A DNA stretch of 62,802 nucleotides from Bifidobacteriaceae bacterium UBA2724 (GCA_002353815.1 DEKK01000017.1:29968-92769); one strand, 5' to 3'; positions 1 to 9,319 are shown, counted from the first letter of the stretch. Notes: generated by a model not told the origin, from the sequence alone. Translations and numbers: made by a program.

Positions 1-819
1 TCCGTCGCGCCACAGGCGTGCGGCGGTGTGGAAATCCTTGGCCGTGTCGTGGAGGGAACGCGCCGTCGTCATCATGGCGTGCGCGCTTGGAGCGGACGCG
101 TTGCCAGGCGTCGCGTTGGCGGTGCCGTCGAGCGCCATGCTTCCGTTCGCGGATGCCGGCGCGGTCGCGGATGCTGGCGCGGTCGCGGATGCGTCACCGC
201 GCCTTGCCGCATGTCCCGTCGCGGAGCCGCCTTCGTGCTGTGCGCGCTGGCGGGCCTGCGTGGCGAGTGCCTCGGCAATGATCTGACAGAATGCGCTCGC
301 GCGGTCCAGCGCCACGGCGAAATCGCCGGTGAAAGCACCCGACAGGATGGAGTCTGCGGTGCGGGCGATGTCATTGGCGGTTGGCGCCTCGTCGATGCCT
401 GCGATGGCGCTCGCCACATCGTCGACGGGCTCGCCGGCGCGCCAGATATGCGACAGCGTGGCGTCATTGCGGCGCATCCATGTGCGCATCATGTACAGCC
501 GCCACAGCGTGCCCGGAAGCGTGTCGGCATCCGAATGGCTCCAAAGCTCCGCCACGAGGTCCACACCTTCGGTCTCCACCAGATTGAGCGTGCGGCGCAC
601 GACCTCGGGGTCCTCGCTGTGGTGGACCTTGTCGAGCAGCGATGCGGCCGTTGCATGGCTCATGTCGCTGATTTTCTGCGGATCCATGCCCCCCGACACG
701 TGGTCGATGAAGGCGGGGTCGAGCTGGGTGGGGCGCGTAAACCTGCTGTATGAAGCGAAACCGGAACCGGCGGCGCGCACGGAACCGTATCCGGCGTTAT
801 CGGTGTAATCAGTAGACAA
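1..819 (-). CDS. Conserved hypothetical protein, C-terminus beyond the window edge
   Basis: An open frame of 273 codons runs to base 1 without a stop, so the 3' end is missing. The likely start is the TTG at 817-819, which overlaps the last codons of the upstream NUDIX gene and gives an N-terminus beginning MSTDYTDNAGYG. A weak purine-rich stretch (AAAGTGAG) lies just upstream. The protein is acidic and mostly helical-looking, with a Trp-rich middle (LWRLYMMRTWMRR) and, near residues 209-224, a low-complexity ASATAP repeat made by an 18-base tandem duplication. There is no signal peptide or membrane segment. I do not recognise the family. Tight coupling behind the MutT1-like gene and ppk suggests co-transcription with polyphosphate metabolism, but that is only context. 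Confidence 0.7.
   Translation of the reverse strand, partial: MSTDYTDNAGYGSVRAAGSGFASYSRFTRPTQLDPAFIDHVSGGMDPQKISDMSHATAASLLDKVHHSEDPEVVRRTLNLVETEGVDLVAELWSHSDADTLPGTLWRLYMMRTWMRRNDATLSHIWRAGEPVDDVASAIAGIDEAPTANDIARTADSILSGAFTGDFAVALDRASAFCQIIAEALATQARQRAQHEGGSATGHAARRGDASATAPASATAPASANGSMALDGTANATPGNASAPSAHAMMTTARSLHDTAKDFHTAARLWRDG
149..193. repeat. 18-bp tandem repeat, 2.5 copies, inside the hypothetical gene
   Basis: Two copies of an 18-base unit (GCGGATGC followed by C/T and GGCGCGGTC) at 149-166 and 167-184 are followed by half a copy. The unit is a multiple of three, so it only lengthens an Ala/Ser/Thr/Pro segment in the minus-strand protein. Length variation between strains would be expected. 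Confidence 0.85.
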
Positions 820-1876
820 TCGGGCTCACTTTCTGAATGTCGACGATGCGCGGGCCGTTCTTCGTGGAGACAAGGCTCAGAGCCACGGCGTGCCCCGTTG
901 GCAGGTATGGATTGTTGCCGGGTACGAGTTTAGCCAACGCTTCCGATTCGCACAGCTCCCGTAGATGGTCGATGCAGCCGCCGATCACTGGGCGGTGCAT
1001 GCACACGGCGCTGGTGCGGCCGTTCGCGGCGCAGTTCGATATCTGCGAATACAGCGCGTTCCATGAGGCGTCGGGGTCCTGGGCGAACGCGTCTTCGGTT
1101 AGGTCGGGCGCCATCATGACGCTTTGACCGGACTGCATGGCGTAGATGCCGATCGTGTCGGCGCAGCGTTTCCATGGCGAGCTGTAGAGGTCGATTGGCG
1201 CGAAACATGCGATTTCGCGCGACAGCGCATAGGCGCTCGCGGCGCCGCGGGGCATGAGGGGGCGCATCCCGTCGGGCGCGCCCCAGCTTTTGCGGTTTTC
1301 GGCCTTGCCGTGGCGCACCAGCAGGAACGTCGTGGCAAACGCGGATCCGTCGCGCACGCGGCGGATGAATTCGTCGGCGATGTCTTTGTCGCTTTTCTTG
1401 GTCAGGGCGTCGCGCGCCTCGCGCGGCGGCAGCCATTCCACCCCGCTGATTTCGCCTTCGTCAGCGTGGAACACCGGTCCGAATGCGTTTTTGCGCAGTG
1501 CGTCTTCCTCGGCGGACAGCGTGCGCATGATCCAGAAATCCACGGCTTTGCGGATGCCGCGTTTCTTCACGCCTTTCGTGGACGCCTTGCCTTCGAAGGC
1601 CAGGTCATATTCGACGTGTCCCAGATAGGATTGCACGCCCACGGGAATGCCGGTCTCTTCGCCGACCTCGCGCACGGCGGCGTGGAAAGCCGACTCGTTG
1701 CGCTCGAGCTTGCCTTTCGGCCAGCTGGTGTCGTCGTATTTGGGGCGGTGGACCACGCACACCTCGAGCCCATCGAGGGGGCCTCCCGTAAGCGCCCCGG
1801 GGCCCTGGCTGCCGTCCTTCCAACGGTAGATGATGCCGCCGGCCGCGTTGATGACGTGCGGTGAGATATCTGCCAA
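809..1876 (-). CDS. NUDIX hydrolase fused to histidine phosphatase, MutT1-like
   Basis: Predicted to hydrolyse nucleoside di-/triphosphates or diadenosine polyphosphates, with a second, phosphatase active site in the same chain. Residues ~55-77 form a complete Nudix box (G-x5-E-x7-REVGEETGI). After residue ~180 the C-terminal half has the phosphoglycerate-mutase/SixA motif LLVRHGKAE with the catalytic RHG. The same two-domain layout is known in mycobacterial MutT1, which is also encoded beside ppk. The start is set at a TTG (1874-1876) because GCGGAGG lies nine bases upstream; an earlier TTG at 1892-1894 overlaps that ribosome site and is less likely. The gene lies 137 bases downstream of ppk, and its stop overlaps the next gene. 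Substrate specificity cannot be read from sequence. Confidence 0.88.
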   Translation of the reverse strand: MADISPHVINAAGGIIYRWKDGSQGPGALTGGPLDGLEVCVVHRPKYDDTSWPKGKLERNESAFHAAVREVGEETGIPVGVQSYLGHVEYDLAFEGKASTKGVKKRGIRKAVDFWIMRTLSAEEDALRKNAFGPVFHADEGEISGVEWLPPREARDALTKKSDKDIADEFIRRVRDGSAFATTFLLVRHGKAENRKSWGAPDGMRPLMPRGAASAYALSREIACFAPIDLYSSPWKRCADTIGIYAMQSGQSVMMAPDLTEDAFAQDPDASWNALYSQISNCAANGRTSAVCMHRPVIGGCIDHLRELCESEALAKLVPGNNPYLPTGHAVALSLVSTKNGPRIVDIQKVSPIVY

Positions 1877-1975
1877 TGTAATGAACCTCCGCAACGATGT
1901 TTCTGATAAATCCTACATATGAGGGGCGGGCGCGATGCATATCGCTTGCACGGCGGGACGAAACGGAACCGATAT

Positions 1976-2007
1976 GGAAATGCGACGCCGCTCGACGTCG
2001 CATTTCC
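1976..2007 (-). terminator. Intercistronic hairpin after ppk, no U-tract
   Basis: A perfect 11-bp inverted repeat (GGAAATGCGAC / GTCGCATTTCC, 10-base loop) starts seven bases after the ppk stop codon. No T-run follows in the minus direction, so it is more likely an RNA-stabilising or partial-termination hairpin between ppk and the NUDIX gene than a full terminator. Confidence 0.5.
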
Positions 2008-2013
2008 CGGGAA

Positions 2014-4254
2014 TCAGTTGTTGATCGCCCTCATCGGATGGCGGGTGTGCCGTTTGATGAGCACCTCCTGGCAGTCGACGAGCGGCTTGCCGTTCTCGTC
2101 AACCGAATGGCGCACGTATGTGCCGTCGGACTGCATGTGCCAGCTGCTGGTGGAGTCGTCCATCTGCAGGTCGATGTACTTGATGAGTTCCTCGATCTGC
2201 TCGGGCTGCGTGATGCGGATCAGGGCCTCCACTCGGCGGTCGAGGTTGCGGTGCATGAGGTCGGCCGAGCCGATCCAGACCTCGGGGCCCGACTGCGGGC
2301 CTTCGCCGATTTGCGGGCCCTGCGAGTTGGCGAAGGCGTAGATTCGCGAATGCTCGAGGAACCGGCCGAGGATGGAACGCACGCGGATGTTCTCGCTCAT
2401 GCCGGCCACGCCGGGCTTCAGCGAGCAGATGCCGCGCTCGACGATGTCGATCTTCACACCCGCCTGGCTTGCGCGGTACAGGGCGTCGATGGTCTTCTCA
2501 TCGACGATGGCGTTCACCTTGATCTTGATCCACGCCTCCTTGCCGGCGCGGGCCGCGTCCTCTTCGCGCTGGATGCGCTCGATGAGGCCGCTGCGCACGG
2601 TGCGCGGGGCGACGAGCAGCCTGTGGAAACTGGACTTCGGTGCATAGCCGGAGAGCTGGTTGAACAGGCGCGTCAGGTCCTGGCCGACGACCGGATCGCA
2701 GGTGAGCAGGCCCAGGTCGGTGTACTGGCGGGCGGTCTTCGGGTTGTAGTTGCCCGTGCCCACGTGGCAGTAGCGGCGGAGCGCACCGTCTTCCTGGCGC
2801 ACGACGAGCGAGAGCTTGCAGTGCGTCTTGAGGCCCACGATGCCGTAGACCACGTGCACGCCTGCGCGTTCGAGCTTGCGGGCCCACGCGATGTTGTTCT
2901 CTTCGTCGAAGCGGGCCTTGATCTCGACCAGCGCCAGCACCTGCTTGCCGGCCTGCGCGGCGTCGATGAGGGCGTCGATGATCGGGGAGTTGCCGGACGT
3001 GCGGTACAGTGTCTGCTTGATGGCCAGCACCTTGGGGTCGGCGGCGGCCTGCGCGAGGAACGCCTGCACGGACGTGCTGAAGGAATCGTAGGGGTGGTGG
3101 AGCAGGATGTCATGCTCGCGGATCGCGGCGAAGATGTCCTGCGCCTGGCTGGACTCGACGGCGGCGATCTGGCGGTTCGTGGTGGGGATGAACGGCGGAT
3201 ACTTCAGCTCCGGACGGTCGATCTTGCCCAGTTCGAACAGCACCTTGAGGTCGAGCGGCGCCGGCAGGCGGTACACCTCGTCGGGGGTGACGCCCAGCTG
3301 GTTGGCGAGCAGCTGCGACAGGAACGGGCTCGTCGCATCCGACAGCTCGAGGCGGATCGGCGGTCCGAAACGGCGGCGCAGAAGCTCGCGCTCCATGGCG
3401 TTGAGCAGGTTCTCTGCGTCATCCTCTTCGACGTCGATGTCTTCGTTGCGGGTGAGGCGGAAGGCGCGGGCCTCCTTGATGATCATGCCGGGGAACAGCG
3501 ATTCGAGGTGCGACAGCACCAGGTTCTCCATGGTGATGAAGCCATAGCGCTCCTGGCCGTTCACCTCGTGCGTGAGGTCGTCGACCGGGACGAGGCGCGG
3601 CATGTTGTCGGGGATCTTGACGCGTGCGAAGTGCGTCTTGCCGCTCACGGGGTTCTCCACGAGCACGGCGAGGTTCAGCGAACCGCCTGAGATGTAGGGG
3701 AACGGGTGCGCGGGGTCCACGGCGAGCGGCGTGAGCACGGGGAACACCTGCGCGCGGTAGTACTTGCTGAGGCGTTCCTGCTCGGCGAGCGTGAGCTGGC
3801 TCCAGTTGAGCAGCACGATGCGTTCCTTCGCCAGATCGGGAAGGATGTGGTCGACCGTGTAGTGGGCGTGCTCGTCCTGCAGGCGGTGCGCCTCTTCGCT
3901 GATGGCGCGCAGGGTCTGGCGGGCGCTCATGCCGGATGCGCTCGGCACCGCGATGCCGGTGTCGATGCGGCGCTTGAGGCCGGCGACGCGCACCATGAAG
4001 AACTCGTCGAGGTTCGAGGCGAAGATGGCCGAGAAGTTGGCGCGCTCCAGCAGCGGCAACGTCTCGTCTTCCGCAAGCTCCAGCACGCGCTTGTTGAATT
4101 TCAGCCAGCTGATTTCGCGATCGAAGAATCGGTCGTCGGGCAGCGGCTCGTAGTTGCGCGCGCGGTCGTCCTTCTTGTTCTCGGTTTCCGCAATGTGCTC
4201 GGCGATCTGGCTGCGCAGTATCGCCTTCGCGGGTTCAGTAAACTTTTGGGCCAT
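2014..4254 (-). CDS. ppk: Polyphosphate kinase
   Basis: Cytoplasmic or membrane-associated enzyme that reversibly transfers the terminal ATP phosphate to polyphosphate. The 746-residue chain has the PPK1 order: N-terminal helical domain (FFDREISWLKFNKRVLELA), head domain, and two PLD-like catalytic domains. Two histidines 19 residues apart (KTHCK and HVGTGNYN, near residues 476 and 496) match the spacing of His435/His454 in the E. coli enzyme. The start is uncertain. ATG at 4252-4254 (MAQKFTEPAK) is chosen because homologous sequence begins soon after, but it lacks a ribosome site and a TATAAA sits just upstream, so a leaderless mRNA is possible. A further in-frame ATG at 4317 would add 21 residues. 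First gene of a three-gene minus-strand unit with the MutT1-like gene. Confidence 0.95.
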   Translation of the reverse strand: MAQKFTEPAKAILRSQIAEHIAETENKKDDRARNYEPLPDDRFFDREISWLKFNKRVLELAEDETLPLLERANFSAIFASNLDEFFMVRVAGLKRRIDTGIAVPSASGMSARQTLRAISEEAHRLQDEHAHYTVDHILPDLAKERIVLLNWSQLTLAEQERLSKYYRAQVFPVLTPLAVDPAHPFPYISGGSLNLAVLVENPVSGKTHFARVKIPDNMPRLVPVDDLTHEVNGQERYGFITMENLVLSHLESLFPGMIIKEARAFRLTRNEDIDVEEDDAENLLNAMERELLRRRFGPPIRLELSDATSPFLSQLLANQLGVTPDEVYRLPAPLDLKVLFELGKIDRPELKYPPFIPTTNRQIAAVESSQAQDIFAAIREHDILLHHPYDSFSTSVQAFLAQAAADPKVLAIKQTLYRTSGNSPIIDALIDAAQAGKQVLALVEIKARFDEENNIAWARKLERAGVHVVYGIVGLKTHCKLSLVVRQEDGALRRYCHVGTGNYNPKTARQYTDLGLLTCDPVVGQDLTRLFNQLSGYAPKSSFHRLLVAPRTVRSGLIERIQREEDAARAGKEAWIKIKVNAIVDEKTIDALYRASQAGVKIDIVERGICSLKPGVAGMSENIRVRSILGRFLEHSRIYAFANSQGPQIGEGPQSGPEVWIGSADLMHRNLDRRVEALIRITQPEQIEELIKYIDLQMDDSTSSWHMQSDGTYVRHSVDENGKPLVDCQEVLIKRHTRHPMRAINN

Positions 4255-4538
4255 ATTTATAACTGTATTGCGTTTTTCCAAGCGGCGCACGGCGCTATTG
4301 GACAAGCGGGTTAACATTTCACAGGCTGTTCATTCGGTGGGCGTGGCGGATGGGGCGGCAACGGCGCCCAGCCCTTTTCGGAATCCGTGCCAGAACCCGA
4401 TCGGCTCGGGCCATCGGCGTCAATGGGGATGTTCTCCGGCATGTGTTTTCGTGGGCTGCTCCTTGTTCATCACCACACCGATGTCTGCCGTTTGTAGGAT
4501 TGGTTGTGCTGGTCCGTGTGGTTCGTGAGGAGGTCGCG

Positions 4539-5847
4539 ATGGCGATTCAGGAGCGTGTGATCCTGTGCGGGCAATATCCCGTGCTGTCGTTCCCGTTCGA
4601 CCAGCGGTCGGGGCGGGCGGCCGGCACGGGGGTAGTCCTCGACCGGGCCAGGCTTCCGTTGGAACTGACGACTCACGGAAAGCTTGCCGTGTATGCGCGG
4701 CGTATCGACGAGTGGTGGCGCTGGCGCGCGATCCCGCCGACGCGTGATGGGATTCGCCGGGCGTTGGATTCGTTGGGGATGCGTTCGCCCGTCGATCTGC
4801 TGAATCATTCGTACGGGTTGTCGCTGTCGGACCTGTATTGGGTCAAGCCCGCGGATGACCCGGCGAACTGGGGGGGATGTTAATTTCTTCGAGAATCCGT
4901 TCGATGAGGAGCTCGGGCGCGCCCTGTTGACAGGGGTGTCGTCGTCGCACCGATTCAGTTTCAATGTGCCCGATGCGTCTACGGGCGGTGATTTGCCGAA
5001 ACGGTGGTCGGTTGCGGCAGATGGGACGCGGGTTCTGGTCAAGGGTGGGCGCACTGGGCAGGAACCGGTCAACGAGACAATCGCATCGTCTTTGGCGGCC
5101 AGGCTGGGCATCCCGGCTGTCGGGTACCGGCTCGGCGAATATCACAACAGACCGGTGAGCCTGTGCGCAGACATGCTTGACGGCCATGAGGAGCTGGTCT
5201 CGGCATGGCAGGTGCTCGGGTCGGTCAAACGGGACAACCGGTTGAGTCTGCGCGATGAGTGGATCAGGGATGCTTCTGGGTTTGGGTGCGACCGGGGCGA
5301 GATTATGCGGGCGACGGACGACTGGCTGCTCGTGGACTGGCTGATGCGCAACACCGACCGTCACTTCAATAATTTCGGACTGATTCGTGACGTCGACACG
5401 CTCCGGGTGCGTCCCGCTCCTTTGTTCGATACGGGCGAGAGCCTGTGGTGCGGTGAATTGCGCGTGGACAACGGCGATTGCCGGGCCAAACCGTTTTATG
5501 CGACAGCCAAGTCGCCGACGGCGCGCCGTCAGCTGCGCCTCATCTCGGATTGGTCCCGCTTCGATCTGTCACTGCTCGATGACTGGCCGGATGAGGTCGC
5601 ACACCGTTTGTCGGCGACTGGAATGCTCCCTCCGTCCCGAATCGCCATGATTCGTGACGCGTTGCACGATCGGATTGGGTATGCGAGCGCGGTGCGTGAC
5701 GAATCGGTCCGTCGGCTGGTGCGCGGTGCAGTGGCCGAGGAGCTGGATATGAGGCAAGATACCGGTCTTGCGCAGGCGCCGCCGTCGACTGCGCCTGGAG
5801 AGGTGCCGGGGTCGTCCGCTGATCCTGACTGCGGCATCGGAATTTGA
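4539..5847 (+). pseudogene. HipA-like kinase, split by a +1 frameshift in a G7 run
   Basis: Two overlapping frames together encode one HipA-family Ser/Thr kinase. The first (4539-4883, 114 aa, GAGGAGG ribosome site) runs MAIQERVILCGQ... to DDPANWGGC and stops. The second continues from 4868 as VNFFENPFDEELGRALL. Removing one G from the run at 4870-4876 joins them as ...NWGDVNFF... into exactly 435 codons. The distal part keeps a nucleotide-binding Lys (TRVLVKGG), NETIASSL, the catalytic-loop motif NTDRHFNNFG and PLFDTGESLW. No HipB-type antitoxin gene is visible next to it. The break may be a real phase-variable switch, decay, or a base-calling error in a homopolymer. The distal frame alone (ATG at 4855) would lack the N-terminal segment. 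Confidence 0.8.
4870..4876. repeat. G7 homopolymer at the frameshift
   Basis: Seven consecutive G residues sit exactly where the HipA-like reading frame breaks. Six would restore a single continuous frame. Runs of this length are typical slipped-strand mutation sites and also typical sequencing-error sites. Confidence 0.9.
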
Positions 5848-6018
5848 CAGGTCCCGTCGCGTCGCGCGGTGGTTGCGGGATCGTGGGGCGTGAAGCGCCG
5901 TCCAGGCACGCGGCGCGGCGGATGGGGCGCGGTGTTCGATGGATGGACGGGGTGCGGGGTGCGGTGTGATGCGGCGTGGCGCGGTGCTGCGCGGCGTGTG
6001 AGGGGAAATGTTCCGTAA

Positions 6019-6080
6019 TTGTGACGTGAATACATCTGTTCGTCACAAACATTGAAGAAGATACTTATATTCATTACAGT
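6019..6080 (+). promoter_or_regulatory. Promoter and operator-like repeat ahead of the peptide cluster
   Basis: The 477 bases between the HipA-like gene and the binding-protein gene contain no gene; this AT-rich patch is the notable part. A perfect 8-bp inverted repeat, TTGTGACG and CGTCACAA separated by 14 bases (6019-6048), is followed by a candidate promoter: TTGAAG (6052-6057), a 17-base spacer and TACAGT (6075-6080). A smaller palindrome, GGAAATGTTCC, lies at 6004-6014. The 245-base leader to the start codon is long. The divergently encoded GntR protein at the far end of the island is one possible ligand, which is inference only. Confidence 0.5.
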
Positions 6081-6324
6081 GAATTCATCCGTGGGCTGGC
6101 CTTTCGGGCCGACCGGGTGCCGCACTGCAAGCCGTAACGCCGCCACAAGCGGCACAGACAAGCGGCTTCACGCATGGCCGTCATAAGTGGCATGAGTCCA
6201 GCGTGGTACAGCGATTTCAAGGTAATGGAGCATGGTCTGCGACGCGTTGTCGCACGCCTTCGGTCGCTGTGCGAACGCTCAGGCGCCGGAGCAGAAGAAA
6301 GAAGAAACAGAAAGGGCGTTGATC

Positions 6325-7932
6325 ATGAAGGACAGCCACTCTTCTTATCAATCCACTCGGGGCCGGCGTCGTCCGGCGCTGGCCGTGGCCGTTGCTGTCG
6401 GCGTTGTCTCCGCCATGGTGCTCGGAGGTTGCGGCGGACAGTCCGCAGGCACGTCCGCTGATTCCACGGTCACCTATGCCATCCAGTCCGACCCGGGCGT
6501 GCTCAACCCGCTCGCCAATGCGACCGGGGACGGCGTGCAGCTGGCGGGGCTTGCGTACGAGAGCCTGCTCGTCATGCAGGCTGGCAAGGACCCGGCCGCA
6601 GGGATCGCCGAGAAATGGGAATCCACCACCACGACCGCCACGTTCACTCTCAAGGACGACGTGACGTGCTCCGATGGTTCGCGGCTCACGGCGAGCGATG
6701 TCAAGGCGTCTTTCGACTACGTGACCAAGAACTCCGCGGATTCCCCGTACTACGGCGTGTATGTGCCGGAGGGCGTGGAGGTGACCGCCGACGATGCGGC
6801 AAAGAGCGTCAGCTTCAAGGTCTCCGACGCGCAGAGCTTCCTCGCCGAGGAAGTCGGGCAGCTGCCGATCGTGTGCTCCGCCGGACTTTCCGATCCGTCT
6901 AAGCTCGATTCCCAGACCTTTGGCACCGGTCCTTACCGGCTTGACTCCATGACCGCCGGCCAGACCTACACCTACAAGCGCGTGGAATCCTACAAATCCG
7001 GGCTCGCGGACGGCGTGACCATCGACCAGCTGCCCCAGACCGTGACGGTCAACGTGGTGACCGACCAGTCCACCGCCGCCAACATGCTTATGAGCGGCGA
7101 CCTCAATCTCATCAAGCTGACCGGAAGCGACCAGAAGCGCATCGACACGTCGCAATACACCGCGACCACCGGCCTGTCATCCCCGATGAACGCGTTCTTC
7201 AACCAGAATTCCGACCGTGCCACCGGCAGCGTGGAAGTGCGCCAGGCAATCGCCGAAGCGCTGGACAGGGACTCGGTCGCTACGGCCATCACTGGTGGAC
7301 TGGGCTCCACCACGAAGTCGCTGCTGTCGGACTCGTCGTCGATCTGCGCCGGCACCGATTCCTCCGACTCGATTCCTGAATCCGACACGTCGGACGCCGA
7401 AAGCAAGCTCGATGACGCCGGATGGACGAAGGGGAGCGACGGCACGCGCGAGAAGGACGGCAAGAAGCTCACCATCAAGATCCTGTACAACTCCAACGCC
7501 GGCTCTGAGGTCGCGGCGGGTGTGGAGCTGATCCAACAGGAGCTCGACGCCATCGGCATCGACGCACAGCTGACCCCGTCCGATTCCTACACGGACGTGA
7601 TTTTCTCGGGCGGCGACTGGGACATCTGCGTGTGCGGAATCAGCGCCAGCACCCCGGCGGAATGGTACGGCATCCTCTCCGGCGACTTCGTGCCGGACGG
7701 CGGCAACTGGACCTACAACGACGATCAGGAGTATTTCAGCCTGGCCGCCGAGGCATCCCAGCAGGCGGGTGAGGATTCCTGCCCCACCTGGCAGAAGGCG
7801 GAAAAGCAGCTGTTCACCAATGTGACGGTGTATCCGATCGCCGCGTCGAATGAGATGTATTACTCGAGCGGCGTGACGTTCGACACCGACCAGGGCGGCA
7901 ACATTATCGCGAAGAGCCTGCGCATGGCCTGA
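6325..7932 (+). CDS. Peptide ABC transporter substrate-binding lipoprotein
   Basis: Extracytoplasmic, lipid-anchored binding protein of the SBP_bac_5 (DppA/OppA) family, 535 residues. It has a basic N-terminus, one hydrophobic stretch and a lipobox ending VLGGC, so the mature protein begins at the Cys near residue 35. Family features follow: YAIQSDPGVLNPL, LAYESLLV, the KWESTTTTATFTLKDDVTCSDGSRLTASDV region, and EVRQAIAEALDRDSVA. The start ATG at 6325 is chosen because AAAGGG precedes it and it places the signal peptide correctly; an earlier in-frame ATG would add an implausible 31 residues. First gene of the import operon; a strong hairpin separates it from the permease. The ligand is not readable, but the neighbours are peptidases, which favours peptides. 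Confidence 0.92.
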   Translation: MKDSHSSYQSTRGRRRPALAVAVAVGVVSAMVLGGCGGQSAGTSADSTVTYAIQSDPGVLNPLANATGDGVQLAGLAYESLLVMQAGKDPAAGIAEKWESTTTTATFTLKDDVTCSDGSRLTASDVKASFDYVTKNSADSPYYGVYVPEGVEVTADDAAKSVSFKVSDAQSFLAEEVGQLPIVCSAGLSDPSKLDSQTFGTGPYRLDSMTAGQTYTYKRVESYKSGLADGVTIDQLPQTVTVNVVTDQSTAANMLMSGDLNLIKLTGSDQKRIDTSQYTATTGLSSPMNAFFNQNSDRATGSVEVRQAIAEALDRDSVATAITGGLGSTTKSLLSDSSSICAGTDSSDSIPESDTSDAESKLDDAGWTKGSDGTREKDGKKLTIKILYNSNAGSEVAAGVELIQQELDAIGIDAQLTPSDSYTDVIFSGGDWDICVCGISASTPAEWYGILSGDFVPDGGNWTYNDDQEYFSLAAEASQQAGEDSCPTWQKAEKQLFTNVTVYPIAASNEMYYSSGVTFDTDQGGNIIAKSLRMA

Positions 7933-7961
7933 TGTGCGGCTCGCGGGCGAACGGCGGACGG

Positions 7962-7999
7962 CGCCCCGCGGCGATGGCCACCCGGGGCGCCGCGGGGCG
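7962..7999 (+). promoter_or_regulatory. Intercistronic 12-bp hairpin between binding protein and permease
   Basis: A perfect inverted repeat, CGCCCCGCGGCG and CGCCGCGGGGCG, with a 14-base loop and no T-run. Hairpins in this place commonly protect the binding-protein mRNA so that it is made in excess over the membrane components; that role here is inferred from position. Confidence 0.6.
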
Positions 8000-8062
8000 G
8001 AACGGATGCGACGGACGGCATGACGCCGGCGTCGCGCACGGCATTGTGGATGAGGAGGAACC

Positions 8063-9262
8063 ATGTCGAACACCGCAACGGAACATGTTCATCGGTTTCT
8101 GACGGGAGGTGCGGCGGGTGCCTGGCGTGCAGCGCGTGGCCGCGCCGGGCAAGCGTCGGGCGTCTCGCCGGCGGTCGCGTCCTCTGATGCGGCGGGCGCG
8201 GCGCCGGACGTCCGCTCAGCCCAGGACGGCTCCGGCGGCCATGGCTCCCCGGGGCGCGGCGCATCCCCCACGCCGCGCGACCCCTCGTCGCATAAAGCCA
8301 CCCGCCGGCGCGCCAACCCGTGGGTGTCGTTCGTCGTCCACCGCTTCGTGCGCATGATCGTCGCCATGTGGGTCGTGGTCACCGTCGCCTTCCTCGTGCT
8401 GCGGTATTCGGGCGGCGACCCGGTGCGCACGGCGCTGGGCGCCACCGCCTCACCCGAGCTGATCGCCGCACGCCGTCACTCGCTCGGCCTCGACAGGCCG
8501 GTGCTGGAGCAGTACGGCGACTACATCGCCGGCCTGTTCCATGGCGACCTCGGACAATCCATCATCACCGGCCGTGCGGTGGGCGACATCGTGGCAACGC
8601 GCCTTCCGTGGACCATCGCGCTCGCGCTCATCTCGTTCGCGGTCATCATGATCCTGGCCGTCGCCCTGGGCGTCACCATGGGCATCGCCACCAACGGCGG
8701 GCGCCATCGTCACACCGAGATGGTATTCACCGCGCTCACGGGATTCTTCGGCAACATTCCCGATTACCTCGTCGGCGTGATCCTCATCGTGGTGTTCGCC
8801 ATCGACCTCAAGCTGTTCCCCGTCGCGGGCAGCAAGACGGCGGCGAGCTACGTGCTGCCGGTCACCGCGCTGTCGCTATCCTCAATCTGCTCCATTTCGC
8901 GCATCGCGCGAATCCAGACGCTGCAGACGCTGAACGACGACTACGTGCGGACGGCGCGCGGCAAGCGCCTCAAACCGTCGCGCGTCTATCTGCGCCACGT
9001 GCTCCCCAACATGCTCCCGGCCGTCGTGGTGCTCGCCGCACAGACCCTCGCCTCCATCATGACGGGCTCGGTGCTGGTGGAGCAGGTGTTCAATTGGCCC
9101 GGTGTCGGAACGGCGTTCACCACCGCCATCGGCTCGCGCGATTACGGCATCGTGCAGGGGCTGGCGTTGGTGTATGCGTTCATCACTCTGGTCGTCACGT
9201 TCATCGCGGACGTCATCGTGGCGCTTCTCGACAGGCGCTCCACGATGCTCGAAACGGCGTAG
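8063..9262 (+). CDS. Peptide ABC transporter permease, DppB type
   Basis: Integral membrane subunit of 399 residues that forms half of the import channel. The first ~85 residues are a hydrophilic Ala/Arg/Ser-rich extension. The family core then starts at FVVHRFVRMIVAMWVVVTVAFLV, with about six membrane helices. The DppB signature GGDPVRTALG...LGLDRPVLEQYGDYIAGLFHGDLGQS is present, and the EAA-like cytoplasmic loop reads DDYVRTARGKRLKPSRVYLRHVLPN, where the ATPase docks. A GAGGAGGAACC ribosome site precedes ATG 8063. The extension is not typical of the family, and a downstream start cannot be excluded, but no better-placed ribosome site was seen. Lies 130 bases after the binding-protein gene and 57 before the fused permease-ATPase gene. 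Confidence 0.92.
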   Translation: MSNTATEHVHRFLTGGAAGAWRAARGRAGQASGVSPAVASSDAAGAAPDVRSAQDGSGGHGSPGRGASPTPRDPSSHKATRRRANPWVSFVVHRFVRMIVAMWVVVTVAFLVLRYSGGDPVRTALGATASPELIAARRHSLGLDRPVLEQYGDYIAGLFHGDLGQSIITGRAVGDIVATRLPWTIALALISFAVIMILAVALGVTMGIATNGGRHRHTEMVFTALTGFFGNIPDYLVGVILIVVFAIDLKLFPVAGSKTAASYVLPVTALSLSSICSISRIARIQTLQTLNDDYVRTARGKRLKPSRVYLRHVLPNMLPAVVVLAAQTLASIMTGSVLVEQVFNWPGVGTAFTTAIGSRDYGIVQGLALVYAFITLVVTFIADVIVALLDRRSTMLETA

Positions 9263-9319
9263 GCGTCGCACAGTCGCGGAAGGCTGGCCGTCGTTTCAGG
9301 CGGCGGCCGAGCGAAAGGA

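Noticed and set aside
1897..3690. A 597-residue plus-strand protein opposite ppk
   Set aside because: Antisense open frame in GC-rich DNA; ppk on the other strand has all family motifs.
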